A stretch of DNA of 7,030 nucleotides from Verrucomicrobiaceae bacterium (GTDB lineage Bacteria > Verrucomicrobiota > Verrucomicrobiia > Verrucomicrobiales > Akkermansiaceae). Positions 1 to 6,060 of this stretch are shown piece by piece; position 1 is the first letter of the stretch; each line of letters opens with the position of its first letter. The position numbers and the translations under genes were made by a program. The stretch is taken from assembly GCA_027483005.1 (NCBI GenBank), contig JAIXVN010000315.1, forward strand, positions 1 through 7,030, written 5' to 3'. The notes beneath the pieces were generated by a model. It saw only the letters and a list, made by a program, of their open reading frames with translations, made no database searches and was not told the DNA's origin.

Positions 1-758
1 AGGCCGTCCTTGTTTCCGCAGGTAAGCACCAGCAGCTTCAGGTGCTTCTTCGCCTCGTCCGGTTTCGGCAGCACCACCGCCGGAGCCTTGGTGTTCGGAG
101 CCGGGGAAAAGGCCCCGATCCACGCAAAGGTGTCGAGGTGGCTGAGTCCGAAGTTCAGCGTCTGCCCGCCGCCCATTGAAAGCCCGGCCAGCGCCCGACC
201 CTCCGGGGTCTTCACGACTTCATATCTTGCGGCGATCACCGGAATCACATCGTCGAGCAGATCCCGCTCGAAGTCCGCGAACGCCGGGGCCGCCGCGTAG
301 AGATTTCCTTCCGGACGATCATTCTTCTGGGCGCGACCATTCGGCATCACCACGATCATCGGCACCGCCTTCTTCTCCGCGATCAGGTTGTCGAAAATCG
401 CATCCACCGTCACGAAACGCTGCCACTCGGTTTCATCGCCACCGATGCCGTGCAGCAGATAGAGCACCGGATAGATCTTCTCCTTCGAATAGCCCGGAGG
501 CGTGTAAACCTGCATCCGGCGTTTCGTGCCGACTGTTTTCGAGTCATACTCCACCATTTCCAGCCGACCCTGCGGGATGCCTTTACGACGCAAGTTGAAA
601 CCCACTGGCGGAGCCTCGAAGGCCGGCTTGTCATCGGGCGTCAGGACGATCGGACGACCGAAAGCCTTCTTGGGGTCCGGCGGGGCGTCTGCCCCATACG
701 AGGTCAAAGCCATCGCCGCCATCAGACTGAGGACCGGGAGGAATCGGGTGGCTTTCAT
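1..758 (-). CDS. Secreted CE1-family esterase (feruloyl/acetyl-xylan esterase-like), 3' end missing
   Basis: A probable exported alpha/beta hydrolase of the esterase D/CE1 type, which removes ester-linked feruloyl or acetyl groups from plant polysaccharides. The 252 visible residues start with a signal peptide (MKATRF, a hydrophobic run to about residue 19, likely cleavage near YGA-D at 23/24). They continue with an oxyanion-region HGIGGDE (103-109), MPNGRA (138-143) and the nucleophile elbow GLSMGG with Ser194. The stretch LTCGNKD (245-251) matches the segment that holds the catalytic Asp in XynZ-type feruloyl esterases, making Asp251 the likely acid. The catalytic His and the C-terminus lie beyond position 1. 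The ATG at 758 is chosen because it opens the signal peptide directly. No Shine-Dalgarno is visible. It could act on a non-feruloyl ester; the fold and export are more certain than the substrate. It lies 148 nt downstream of vapC and probably has its own promoter. Confidence 0.88.
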   Translation of the reverse strand, partial: MKATRFLPVLSLMAAMALTSYGADAPPDPKKAFGRPIVLTPDDKPAFEAPPVGFNLRRKGIPQGRLEMVEYDSKTVGTKRRMQVYTPPGYSKEKIYPVLYLLHGIGGDETEWQRFVTVDAIFDNLIAEKKAVPMIVVMPNGRAQKNDRPEGNLYAAAPAFADFERDLLDDVIPVIAARYEVVKTPEGRALAGLSMGGGQTLNFGLSHLDTFAWIGAFSPAPNTKAPAVVLPKPDEAKKHLKLLVLTCGNKDG

Positions 759-767
759 GCACCAACC

Positions 768-796
768 ACTACGCGCCCATTTTCCCGATCCGTCAA
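768..796 (-). promoter_or_regulatory. Candidate promoter of the esterase gene
   Basis: On the minus strand, TTGACG (796-791) is followed by exactly 17 nt and then CGTAGT (773-768), nine nt before the ATG at 758. The -35 hexamer is a good sigma-70 match; the -10 is weak (3 of 6). The same layout is found before vapB and the DUF3817 gene, which is the main reason for listing it. If used, it would give an almost leaderless transcript. Confidence 0.35.
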
Positions 797-906
797 AGAG
801 CATCGCCTCCCACAAAAAGGGTTCTCAGAAGCTGTCTTAAGAATGAGGAACCAATCCGAACTCAGAAAAGCAGCCGAAGATGGACGGGATGAACGCGGAT
901 GATTGT

Positions 907-1299
907 CTACTCCTTGGATCGAGTGACCAGAGGCAATGCCCCGAAGTGACCGTCGCGGGTGGCGAGTTCACCGTGGCACTCGTGGCAAAGGGCGGCGATC
1001 CAGATGTCATTGGTGGGAATGGGAGTTCCCTGGTTCTGGAGGTGGAGCAGGAACTCGCTGTAGATTTCCGCCGTCCGGAGTGTGACCGGCATGACTTCAA
1101 CCTGAGGCTCCTTGAGGAAGGCGTGCAAGTTGCCGAGATTCCGTTCGAACAGGCTCCCTTTGCGAAAGCCATGCATGAGTTCGCCGACAACGATCGAAGG
1201 CACCACGATTCGATCCGCGATGGCGATCCGTTCATGCCATCGCCCAGTCCGCCTCCAATCGCTGTAGGCATTGGTATCCAGCACGAGGATCAGCTCCAT
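907..1299 (-). CDS. vapC: VapC-type PIN-domain toxin ribonuclease
   Basis: The 130-residue product has the usual length and acidic quartet of a VapC toxin, a Mg-dependent endoribonuclease that cuts tRNA or rRNA when freed from its antitoxin. The visible PIN residues are Asp8 (LDTNAYSD), Glu40 (VVGELMHG), Asp98 (PTNDIWIAA) and Asp116 (ATRDGHF). All are intact, so the toxin is probably active. The gene follows vapB with a 10-nt overlap: the vapC ATG lies inside the last codons of vapB, which suggests translational coupling and fixes the start. Only a weak GAG lies upstream, and coupling would make a strong ribosome site unnecessary. The RNA target cannot be read from the sequence. Confidence 0.93.
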   Translation of the reverse strand: MELILVLDTNAYSDWRRTGRWHERIAIADRIVVPSIVVGELMHGFRKGSLFERNLGNLHAFLKEPQVEVMPVTLRTAEIYSEFLLHLQNQGTPIPTNDIWIAALCHECHGELATRDGHFGALPLVTRSKE

Positions 1300-1538
1300 A
1301 GCTCGTCATCCACCTGCTTGAGATCCTTTTCCAGAAATGCCTCCCATTCCGGGCCTAAGTCCGAATCCCCGGCATACTGATCCAGGTTGGTTTTCCGGAT
1401 CGGTTCGACGTCGGCTCCCAGCCCGCGCCGCAACGCGTCGAGGAGCACCTGATTCAGCGACACGTGAAGTCTCGACGCTTCCTGTCGCGCCTTTTCCACC
1501 CAGGCCTCCTCCACCCGGCGTATGGTCACTTGAGTCAT
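1290..1538 (-). CDS. vapB: VapB-type ribbon-helix-helix antitoxin
   Basis: An 82-residue antitoxin paired with the PIN toxin that follows it. The N-terminus reads as a ribbon-helix-helix DNA-binding unit: strand TQVTIR (2-7), helix EAWVEKARQEASRLH, a turn, and a second helix SLNQVLLDALRRGLG. The acidic C-terminus (DLGPEWEAFLEKDLKQVDDELW) is the part expected to wrap VapC and block its active site. The ATG at 1538 is preferred over in-frame ATGs at 1565 and 1643 because it places the DNA-binding strand at residue 2, as in FitA/VapB/CopG-type proteins. The start codon lies next to an inverted repeat likely to be the operator, so the VapBC complex probably represses its own operon. Confidence 0.88.
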   Translation of the reverse strand: MTQVTIRRVEEAWVEKARQEASRLHVSLNQVLLDALRRGLGADVEPIRKTNLDQYAGDSDLGPEWEAFLEKDLKQVDDELWS

Positions 1539-1579
1539 GCATGCACTAAGTCTCAAAAAACGCATGCAGTCAATGACTC
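1532..1579. promoter_or_regulatory. Nested inverted repeat at the vapB start, probable VapBC operator
   Basis: Outer arms GAGTCA (1532-1537) and TGACTC (1574-1579) are perfect reverse complements. Inside them are two copies of the self-complementary hexamer GCATGC (1539-1544 and 1562-1567) whose starts are 23 bp apart, about two helical turns. The left copy is part of an 8-bp palindrome, TGCATGCA (1538-1545), that touches the vapB start codon. Ribbon-helix-helix antitoxins usually bind paired palindromic sites over their own promoter, and this has that form. Binding is inferred. Confidence 0.6.
1545..1573 (-). promoter_or_regulatory. Candidate vapBC promoter
   Basis: On the minus strand, TTGACT (1573-1568), a 17-nt spacer with a T-run, then CTTAGT (1550-1545) and six nt to the vapB ATG. 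The -10 is a poor match to TATAAT, but the layout equals that before the esterase and DUF3817 genes. The two GCATGC sites sit directly after the -35 and directly after the -10, so a bound repressor would occlude both. Transcription from here would be leaderless, in line with the missing Shine-Dalgarno. Confidence 0.38.
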
Positions 1580-1659
1580 GTTCGGCAGAGTGACCTGCGG
1601 CGTCCCGCTCAAGCCCCGAGAGCTCTCCACTCCCTCCGAGCATTCGACTATGTGGAGCC

Positions 1660-1709
1660 GGGGCATTTCTGCCCCCAAGTCAGGGTGGTTGCGACAGGAA
1701 TCTCGCAAC
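1660..1709 (-). terminator. Two tandem hairpins after the catabolic operon
   Basis: The first hairpin met by transcription leaving the transporter gene is a perfect 7-bp stem GTTGCGA/TCGCAAC with an 8-nt loop (1688-1709), three nt past the stop codon. The second is a perfect 6-bp stem GGGGCA/TGCCCC with a 4-nt loop (1660-1675). No U-tract follows either, so this is not a canonical intrinsic terminator. They may stop transcription with Rho or protect the 3' end. They separate the operon from the vapBC promoter downstream. Confidence 0.45.
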
Positions 1710-1712
1710 TCC

Positions 1713-2999
1713 CTATCTCACCGGTTCCATTTTCGGGACGAGGAAATGGAAGCAGGCGAGGGCGGCGAGGTAGGCCAGGCCGGCGAAGGTGAAGAGCAGG
1801 GTGTAGACGTGCTCGTTGTTGGAGTTCTTGGCCTGTGAATCGAAGAGGATGGCGGTGAGCTTCAACAGCCCCATCGTGCCGAGCCCGCCAGCGGTTCCGC
1901 CGATGCCGGCGACGGTGGCGACCGCATGCTTGGGGAAAAGATCGGAGACGCTGGTGTAGAGGTTCGACGACCAGCCCTGATGCGAGGCCATGGCGAGCCC
2001 GACGATGCAGATGGCGACCCATTTCCACTCGATCGGCACGAAGGTGGTGAGCGCCACCGGCATCACGCCGATCACGCAGACGAGCATCGCGGTCTTGCGG
2101 GCCTTGTTGAGCGACCAGCCGCGTTTCAGAAGCGTGGAGGAAAGCCATCCGCCGCCGATGCTGCCGACATCCGCCATCAGATAGATCACAAGAAAGGGTG
2201 GACCGAATTCGAATATCTTCATTCCAAAGTGCTGGCTGAAGAAGAGCGGTAGGAGATAGATGTTCCAGCGCCAGATCGCGTCGGTGAAGAATTTCCCCAT
2301 CATGAACGCCCAGGCCTGGCGGGTGGAGAGGATTCGACCCAGAGGCATGGATTCGGTGATCGCATCGGGCGGATCGCTGCGGATGTGGGCGAGTTCGGAG
2401 GGCGAGACAAGCGGATGGGTTTCAGGAGAACGGAAGGCCGTCAGCCAGAATGCCAGCCAGATGAGGCCGACACCGGCGGTGGCGAGAATGGCTGCCTGCC
2501 AACCGAAGTGATAGAAAATGATCGGCACCAGTGCAGGAGCAAGAATGGCCCCGACGTTGCTTCCGGAGTTGAAGATGCCGGCGACCAGGGCACGCTCGCG
2601 ACTGGGGAACCATTCGGCCACGGCCTTGGTGGCTCCGGGAAAGGCACCGGATTCTGTTAGGCCGAGGAGGAAGCGTGCAAGGCAGAAGCCGACGATGGTG
2701 GCCATGCCGCTGTGCATGGCGAGGGCGATGCACCAACCGGCCAGCGCGATGGCGAGTCCGAGTCGGGTGCCGATGCGGTCGAGGATGCGTCCGACAAAGG
2801 CCAGTCCGAAGGTGTATCCGACCTCGAACCAGAAGGTGATGTTGGCGTAGTCGGCATCGCTCCAGGTGAAGATCTTCTTCAACTCGGGACTGAGCACGCC
2901 GAAGACCATCCGGTCCATGTAGTTGATCGTGATCATCGCGAAGATGAGTGCACAGATCACCCAGCGGTAACGGGAGGTGGGTTTTTGGGTTTCGGTCAT
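1713..2999 (-). CDS. MFS transporter, anion:cation symporter (ExuT/hexuronate-like) family
   Basis: A 428-residue inner-membrane carrier with about twelve hydrophobic segments, probably bringing a sugar acid or similar organic anion into the cell by H+ or Na+ symport. ACS-family marks are NYMDR (26-30) in helix 1, GRILDRIGTR (70-79, the MFS motif A loop) and the long signature from RFLLGLTESGAFPG to FNSGSNVGA (about 109-151), typical of hexuronate and galactonate transporters. The ATG at 2999 is chosen because it precedes helix 1 by a normal short tail. An in-frame ATG at 3059 would add a proline-rich stretch inside the SDR gene and is unlikely. Only 10 nt separate it from the SDR stop, with CTCTCC and no Shine-Dalgarno before the ATG, so translation is probably coupled. 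Last gene of the three-gene operon. The exact substrate is unknown. Confidence 0.9.
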   Translation of the reverse strand: MTETQKPTSRYRWVICALIFAMITINYMDRMVFGVLSPELKKIFTWSDADYANITFWFEVGYTFGLAFVGRILDRIGTRLGLAIALAGWCIALAMHSGMATIVGFCLARFLLGLTESGAFPGATKAVAEWFPSRERALVAGIFNSGSNVGAILAPALVPIIFYHFGWQAAILATAGVGLIWLAFWLTAFRSPETHPLVSPSELAHIRSDPPDAITESMPLGRILSTRQAWAFMMGKFFTDAIWRWNIYLLPLFFSQHFGMKIFEFGPPFLVIYLMADVGSIGGGWLSSTLLKRGWSLNKARKTAMLVCVIGVMPVALTTFVPIEWKWVAICIVGLAMASHQGWSSNLYTSVSDLFPKHAVATVAGIGGTAGGLGTMGLLKLTAILFDSQAKNSNNEHVYTLLFTFAGLAYLAALACFHFLVPKMEPVR

Positions 3000-3009
3000 G
3001 GAGAGAAAG

Positions 3010-3795
3010 TCAGGAGGGTTTGGGCAGGGCGCGGGTGTCGTTGACGGAGATGCCGCCATCGACGAGGAGGGTTTGGCCGTTGACGTAGGCGCTGGCGTCG
3101 CTGGCGAGGAAAAGCAGCGGACCTGTTAGATCCTCGATCCTTCCCGGCCTGCGCAGCGGAATCTTGTCGCTGAGGTAGCTGACCCACTCGGCATTGTCAT
3201 AAAGCACGGCGTTCTGCGCGGTCTTGAACCAGCCGGGCGCGAGGCAGTTCACGGTGACGCCGCTGGGTCCCCAGTCGGCGGCCAGGCTCATGGTGAGTTG
3301 CTTCACCCCGCCGCGGCTGGCTCCATAGGGGGCGAGCCCGGCATACCCGGCGACGCAGGTGACCGAGCCGATGTTGATGATCCGGCCCTTTCCGGTCGCG
3401 ACCATGTGGCGGGCGACGGATTGGGCGACGAAGAACAGGCCGCGCAGGTTGGTGTCGAGCACGGTGTTCCAATCGTCCCAGGTGATGTCGAGCGCGGGCT
3501 TGCGGACGTTGCAGCCGGCGTTGTTGACGAGAATGTCGAGGTGGCCGAACGCCGAAATCGCGGTGGCGATGCCGGACTCGATGCTGTCGTGATCGCGCAC
3601 ATCAAGGGCGATGGGGATCGCGCGACGTCCGAGGGCCTCGATTTCACGAACGGTTTCATCGAGTGAGGCAAGCGTGCGGCTGGTGATGGCGACATCGGCT
3701 CCGGCCGCCGCGAGGGTGAGGGCGAAGTGCTTTCCAAGGCCACGGCTGGCCCCAGTGACGAGGGCGGTCTGGCCGGTGAGGGAGAATAGGGACAT
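3010..3795 (-). CDS. SDR-family oxidoreductase, gluconate 5-dehydrogenase (IdnO)-like, with Arg in place of the catalytic Lys
   Basis: A 261-residue classical short-chain dehydrogenase/reductase, probably NAD(P)(H)-dependent and cytosolic. Visible are the nucleotide motif TGASRGLG (14-21), NNAG (91-94), Asn116, the catalytic Ser144 and Tyr157. The C-terminal part (APGWFKT, PLRRPGR, FLASDASAYVNGQTLLVDGG) resembles gluconate/5-ketogluconate dehydrogenases. The YxxxK motif reads Tyr-Gly-Ala-Ser-Arg: codon CGC gives Arg161 where Lys is expected. Since everything else is intact, this looks like a subfamily trait and not decay. The ATG at 3795 puts the Rossmann motif at the normal distance; the open frame runs further upstream only through intergenic DNA and antisense to the neighbouring gene. 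It lies between the MDR dehydrogenase and the transporter, suggesting consecutive redox steps on one imported substrate. Confidence 0.9.
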   Translation of the reverse strand: MSLFSLTGQTALVTGASRGLGKHFALTLAAAGADVAITSRTLASLDETVREIEALGRRAIPIALDVRDHDSIESGIATAISAFGHLDILVNNAGCNVRKPALDITWDDWNTVLDTNLRGLFFVAQSVARHMVATGKGRIINIGSVTCVAGYAGLAPYGASRGGVKQLTMSLAADWGPSGVTVNCLAPGWFKTAQNAVLYDNAEWVSYLSDKIPLRRPGRIEDLTGPLLFLASDASAYVNGQTLLVDGGISVNDTRALPKPS

Positions 3796-3804
3796 GGGGG
3801 AGAA

Positions 3805-3832
3805 GTGACTAATGACTAATGACCAATAACCA
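3805..3832. repeat. Heptamer tandem repeat (4 x 7 bp) between two operon genes
   Basis: Four 7-bp units follow each other: GTGACTA, ATGACTA, ATGACCA, ATAACCA, each differing from its neighbour at one position. They fill most of the 44-nt gap between the MDR and SDR genes. The look is that of the short tandemly repeated repetitive (STRR) heptamers known from filamentous cyanobacteria. Function is unknown; the tract would be transcribed within the operon mRNA. Confidence 0.7.
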
Positions 3833-3839
3833 ACCCCGC

Positions 3840-4874
3840 CTACGGCTCCAGGATGACTTTCATGAAGTTGCTGCCGTCTTTGGCGCTGAGGGTTTCGAAC
3901 CATTGGGCGCCTTCGGATAGTGGGGCGACGGCGCTGATCATTGGCTCCACGCGGATGATGCCGCGTTCGATGAGGTCGAGGCAGAGCGGATACTCGCCGG
4001 CGGAGGCGCAGGTGCCGTGAAGGTTGAGCTCGCGGGTGACGACGGCTTGCAGCGGGAAGTCCGCCTTGGGCGCAAGGTTTCCCACCAGCACGGCCGAGCC
4101 GCCACGACGAAGGAGGTTGAGGGCCAGGTTCAGGGTTGCGCCGATGCCGACGACCTCGAAGGCCGCATCCGCCCCGATGCCGTTGGTGAGGCGGAGGGTT
4201 TCCTGCACGGCATCGGTGCTGCCGGAGTGGATGGTGTCCGTGGCACCGAGTTCGCGGGCGAGGGCGAGGCGGTTCTCGGCGAGGTCGATGGCGATGATCC
4301 GTTTCACGCCCGCCCATTTCAGGGCCTGGATGACGAAGAGCCCGATCATCCCGCTGCCGACGACCGCGACGCTGTCATCCGCTCCGAGTTTCACCCGACC
4401 GACCGCGTGGATGGCGATGGAAACCGGTTCGACCATCGCGGCCTGCACGAAGGAAAGTGAAGGCGGCAGGGCGTAAAGAATCCGGGTCGGCAGGACCACG
4501 TATTCCGCGAAGGCTCCGTGCTGGCGATACTCCGGAGGTGCCACTCCGACGACGCGGCGGTTGCCGCAAAGATTCACCTGTCCGGCCCGGCAGCTATCGC
4601 ATTCTCCACAGAAGATCGTGGAGTCGAAGGTCACGCGGTCGCCGACGTTCCAACCAGTGACATCTTCCCCGAGAGCAGCGATTTCCCCGGAGGCTTCATG
4701 GCCCATGATGAGGGGAGGGAGGCGTCGGCCGGTGGAACCATCCCAGCCATGGATGTCACTGCCACAAATGCCGCAGGCGCGGATGCGGACGAGGACTTCT
4801 CCGCTGGCTGGAACAGGAGTCGGGAAGTCGGTGTATTCCAGGCAGGAGGGTGCGTTGAGGAGGAGGGCTTTCAC
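3840..4874 (-). CDS. Zinc-dependent medium-chain dehydrogenase (sorbitol/L-idonate/threonine dehydrogenase-like)
   Basis: A 344-residue cytosolic MDR enzyme expected to oxidise a secondary alcohol of a polyol or sugar acid with NAD. Catalytic zinc ligands fit Cys37 (CGICGSD), His59 and Glu60 (GHE), with Glu149 (VEP) nearby. The structural zinc lobe is complete: Cys89, Cys92, Cys95, Cys103. The Rossmann motif is GSGMIG (173-178), and Asp197 after the following strand favours NAD over NADP. The start is GTG at 4874, giving the usual MKALLL N-terminus. An ATG ten nt upstream is in another frame. No Shine-Dalgarno; CTCC precedes the start. First gene of the operon, 44 nt ahead of the SDR gene. 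The pairing with an IdnO-like SDR resembles idnD-idnO, but galactitol-, sorbitol- or threonine-type substrates remain possible. Confidence 0.92.
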   Translation of the reverse strand: MKALLLNAPSCLEYTDFPTPVPASGEVLVRIRACGICGSDIHGWDGSTGRRLPPLIMGHEASGEIAALGEDVTGWNVGDRVTFDSTIFCGECDSCRAGQVNLCGNRRVVGVAPPEYRQHGAFAEYVVLPTRILYALPPSLSFVQAAMVEPVSIAIHAVGRVKLGADDSVAVVGSGMIGLFVIQALKWAGVKRIIAIDLAENRLALARELGATDTIHSGSTDAVQETLRLTNGIGADAAFEVVGIGATLNLALNLLRRGGSAVLVGNLAPKADFPLQAVVTRELNLHGTCASAGEYPLCLDLIERGIIRVEPMISAVAPLSEGAQWFETLSAKDGSNFMKVILEP

Positions 4875-4995
4875 GGAGCAGCATTGAATTGCCTAAAGTC
4901 GGGCCAGTGTCACGCATCGATGAGTTTCCGCCGCAATCCGGACCGGCACTTGATTTGTCTTGCCCTCGCAAGGAACCGACTGGTTCGATTGGATC
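4875..4995. promoter_or_regulatory. Divergent intergenic region between the catabolic operon and the membrane ACP-like gene
   Basis: These 121 nt separate two genes transcribed away from each other, so promoters for both should lie here. I see no convincing -35/-10 pair on either strand. A small perfect hairpin, CTTGC-CCTC-GCAAG (4959-4972), lies 23 nt before the plus-strand ATG and could act in the leader. Confidence 0.35.
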
Positions 4996-5997
4996 ATGGA
5001 AAGCAGTGCGGATCCCTCCTATCAGGCCGGTTATGAATTGGGGAAGACGGTCGCACCGCTGTTTCTAGCAGTCATCCTTCTGGTGGTCGTTGGATTCTTC
5101 ATCTTCTCCATCATCAAGGCCTTCAAGCGCAAGTCGGCTGGCTGGATCATCACTTCGGTCATCAGCGGAGTGCTGGCGATCAGCGGCCTGGTTGGAGGTC
5201 TCGGCCTGGCGGTGGTCAAGGCCATGGAAAGCCGGACGATCGCCGCGAACGGCGGAGGAGAGACCAAGTTGGTCACTGGAAAGTCCGGTACCTTCACCGT
5301 CGAGATGCCTTCCAACTGGGCTGAGATGCCGCAGCTGAACCAGGAATCAGCAGCTCAGCTCGGTGTTGGCAATGGAAGGCGAGAGCTTTACATGATCGTC
5401 CTCGAGGAATCGAAGCAGGACATCGAGAGCGACCTCGAAGGCTACGACAACCTGGTCCTGGCGAACATGAAGGAGAAGATGAGCGGCGTGAACCTGTCCG
5501 AGGTGACGATCCGGACCCTCAACGGACTTCCCGCCAGACAGCATCGCCTAGAAGGCACCTTCGACCGGCTGGGCATTGTTTATCACATCGCGACGGTCGA
5601 GTCGCCGGAGGCCTTCTATCAGGTGCTCGCCTGGACCCTGCGCTCGAAGGAGCCGACTGCGAAGCCGATTCTGGAAGAGGTCATCAACAGCTTCAAGGTG
5701 CTGCCCTCCGGCAGGACTGCACCTCCTGGGGAATCAACTCCGGGCAGTGCGCAACCTTCTGAAAGCACCGAAGCGCGCCTCCGCAAGGTGACCTCGAAAC
5801 TTCTCGATCTGGATCCCTCCGTCATCAAGCGGGAGTCCACCCTTGAAAAGGATCTCGGGGCCGACGATTTCGACATCGTGGAGTTGGTGATGGCGGTTGA
5901 GGAGGAGTTCGGCGTCGAGATTGCGGATGAGGATGCCGCTGCCATGACGACCTTCGGCGACCTGGTCCGCTTGATTGATCAGGGCAAGTCGAGGTGA
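4996..5997 (+). CDS. Membrane-anchored PsbP/DcrB-like protein with C-terminal ACP-like domain lacking the Ser
   Basis: A 333-residue protein of unknown function. In order: a short acidic N-terminus; helix 1 (about 20-42); a basic loop KAFKRK (41-46); helix 2 (about 49-75); an alpha/beta domain (about 91-236) with the pattern of PsbP/DcrB/DUF1795 proteins (GTFTVEMPSNW start, INSFKV end); a Pro/Ser/Gly-rich linker (237-257); and an acyl-carrier-protein-like domain (258-333) with LGADDFDIVELVMAVEEEF (287-305). In true ACPs the motif is GADSLD, with Ser carrying phosphopantetheine. Here that residue is Asp291 (codon GAT), so the domain cannot be modified. The basic loop suggests a cytosolic hairpin with N- and C-termini outside. 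The ATG at 4996 is preferred to an in-frame TTG at 4960, which would add 12 residues before the first helix. Transcribed away from the catabolic operon; no functional link is evident. Confidence 0.85.
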   Translation: MESSADPSYQAGYELGKTVAPLFLAVILLVVVGFFIFSIIKAFKRKSAGWIITSVISGVLAISGLVGGLGLAVVKAMESRTIAANGGGETKLVTGKSGTFTVEMPSNWAEMPQLNQESAAQLGVGNGRRELYMIVLEESKQDIESDLEGYDNLVLANMKEKMSGVNLSEVTIRTLNGLPARQHRLEGTFDRLGIVYHIATVESPEAFYQVLAWTLRSKEPTAKPILEEVINSFKVLPSGRTAPPGESTPGSAQPSESTEARLRKVTSKLLDLDPSVIKRESTLEKDLGADDFDIVELVMAVEEEFGVEIADEDAAAMTTFGDLVRLIDQGKSR

Positions 5998-6017
5998 TCC
6001 CGTGCAGGTCGAGGTGA
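5984..6017. repeat. Short direct repeat across the stop codon of the ACP-like gene
   Basis: Two 14-nt copies of GCARGTCGAGGTGA (5984-5997 and 6004-6017) match at 13 of 14 positions with a 20-nt period. The first copy ends exactly with the TGA stop. Probably a small slippage duplication. Confidence 0.5.
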
Positions 6018-6023
6018 AATCGG

Positions 6024-6052
6024 TTGAAGAGTCGGGCCACCTGGGCCTAAGT
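6024..6052 (+). promoter_or_regulatory. Candidate promoter of the DUF3817 gene
   Basis: TTGAAG (6024-6029), 17 nt, CTAAGT (6047-6052), then eight nt to the ATG at 6061. The -10 is weak, but spacing and form equal the candidates before the esterase and vapB. Read-through from the ACP-like gene, 63 nt upstream, is an alternative. Confidence 0.33.
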
Positions 6053-6060
6053 GCGGCGCG

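Noticed and set aside
783..850. Imperfect inverted TTCTCA/TGAGGAA region downstream of vapC as a terminator
   Set aside because: The stem needs a bulge and a long loop, and pairing is too weak to support a call.
880..1380. Long plus-strand open frame over the toxin-antitoxin locus
   Set aside because: It is the antisense shadow of vapBC, whose PIN and ribbon-helix-helix motifs are clear on the minus strand.
1290..1643. 117-residue version of VapB starting at 1643
   Set aside because: It would run through the operator and candidate promoter, and the 35 extra residues precede the DNA-binding strand that normally begins these proteins.
3010..4317. A 435-residue open frame extending the SDR by 174 residues upstream
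   Set aside because: The extension is Arg/Pro/His-rich, runs through the heptamer repeat and antisense-free but out-of-frame MDR coding sequence, and the Rossmann motif starts normally at the ATG at 3795.
4756..4884. Alternative ATG at 4884, ten nt before the GTG of the MDR gene
   Set aside because: It reads another frame and gives an Arg/Pro-rich short product with no family features; the GTG start gives the standard MDR N-terminus.
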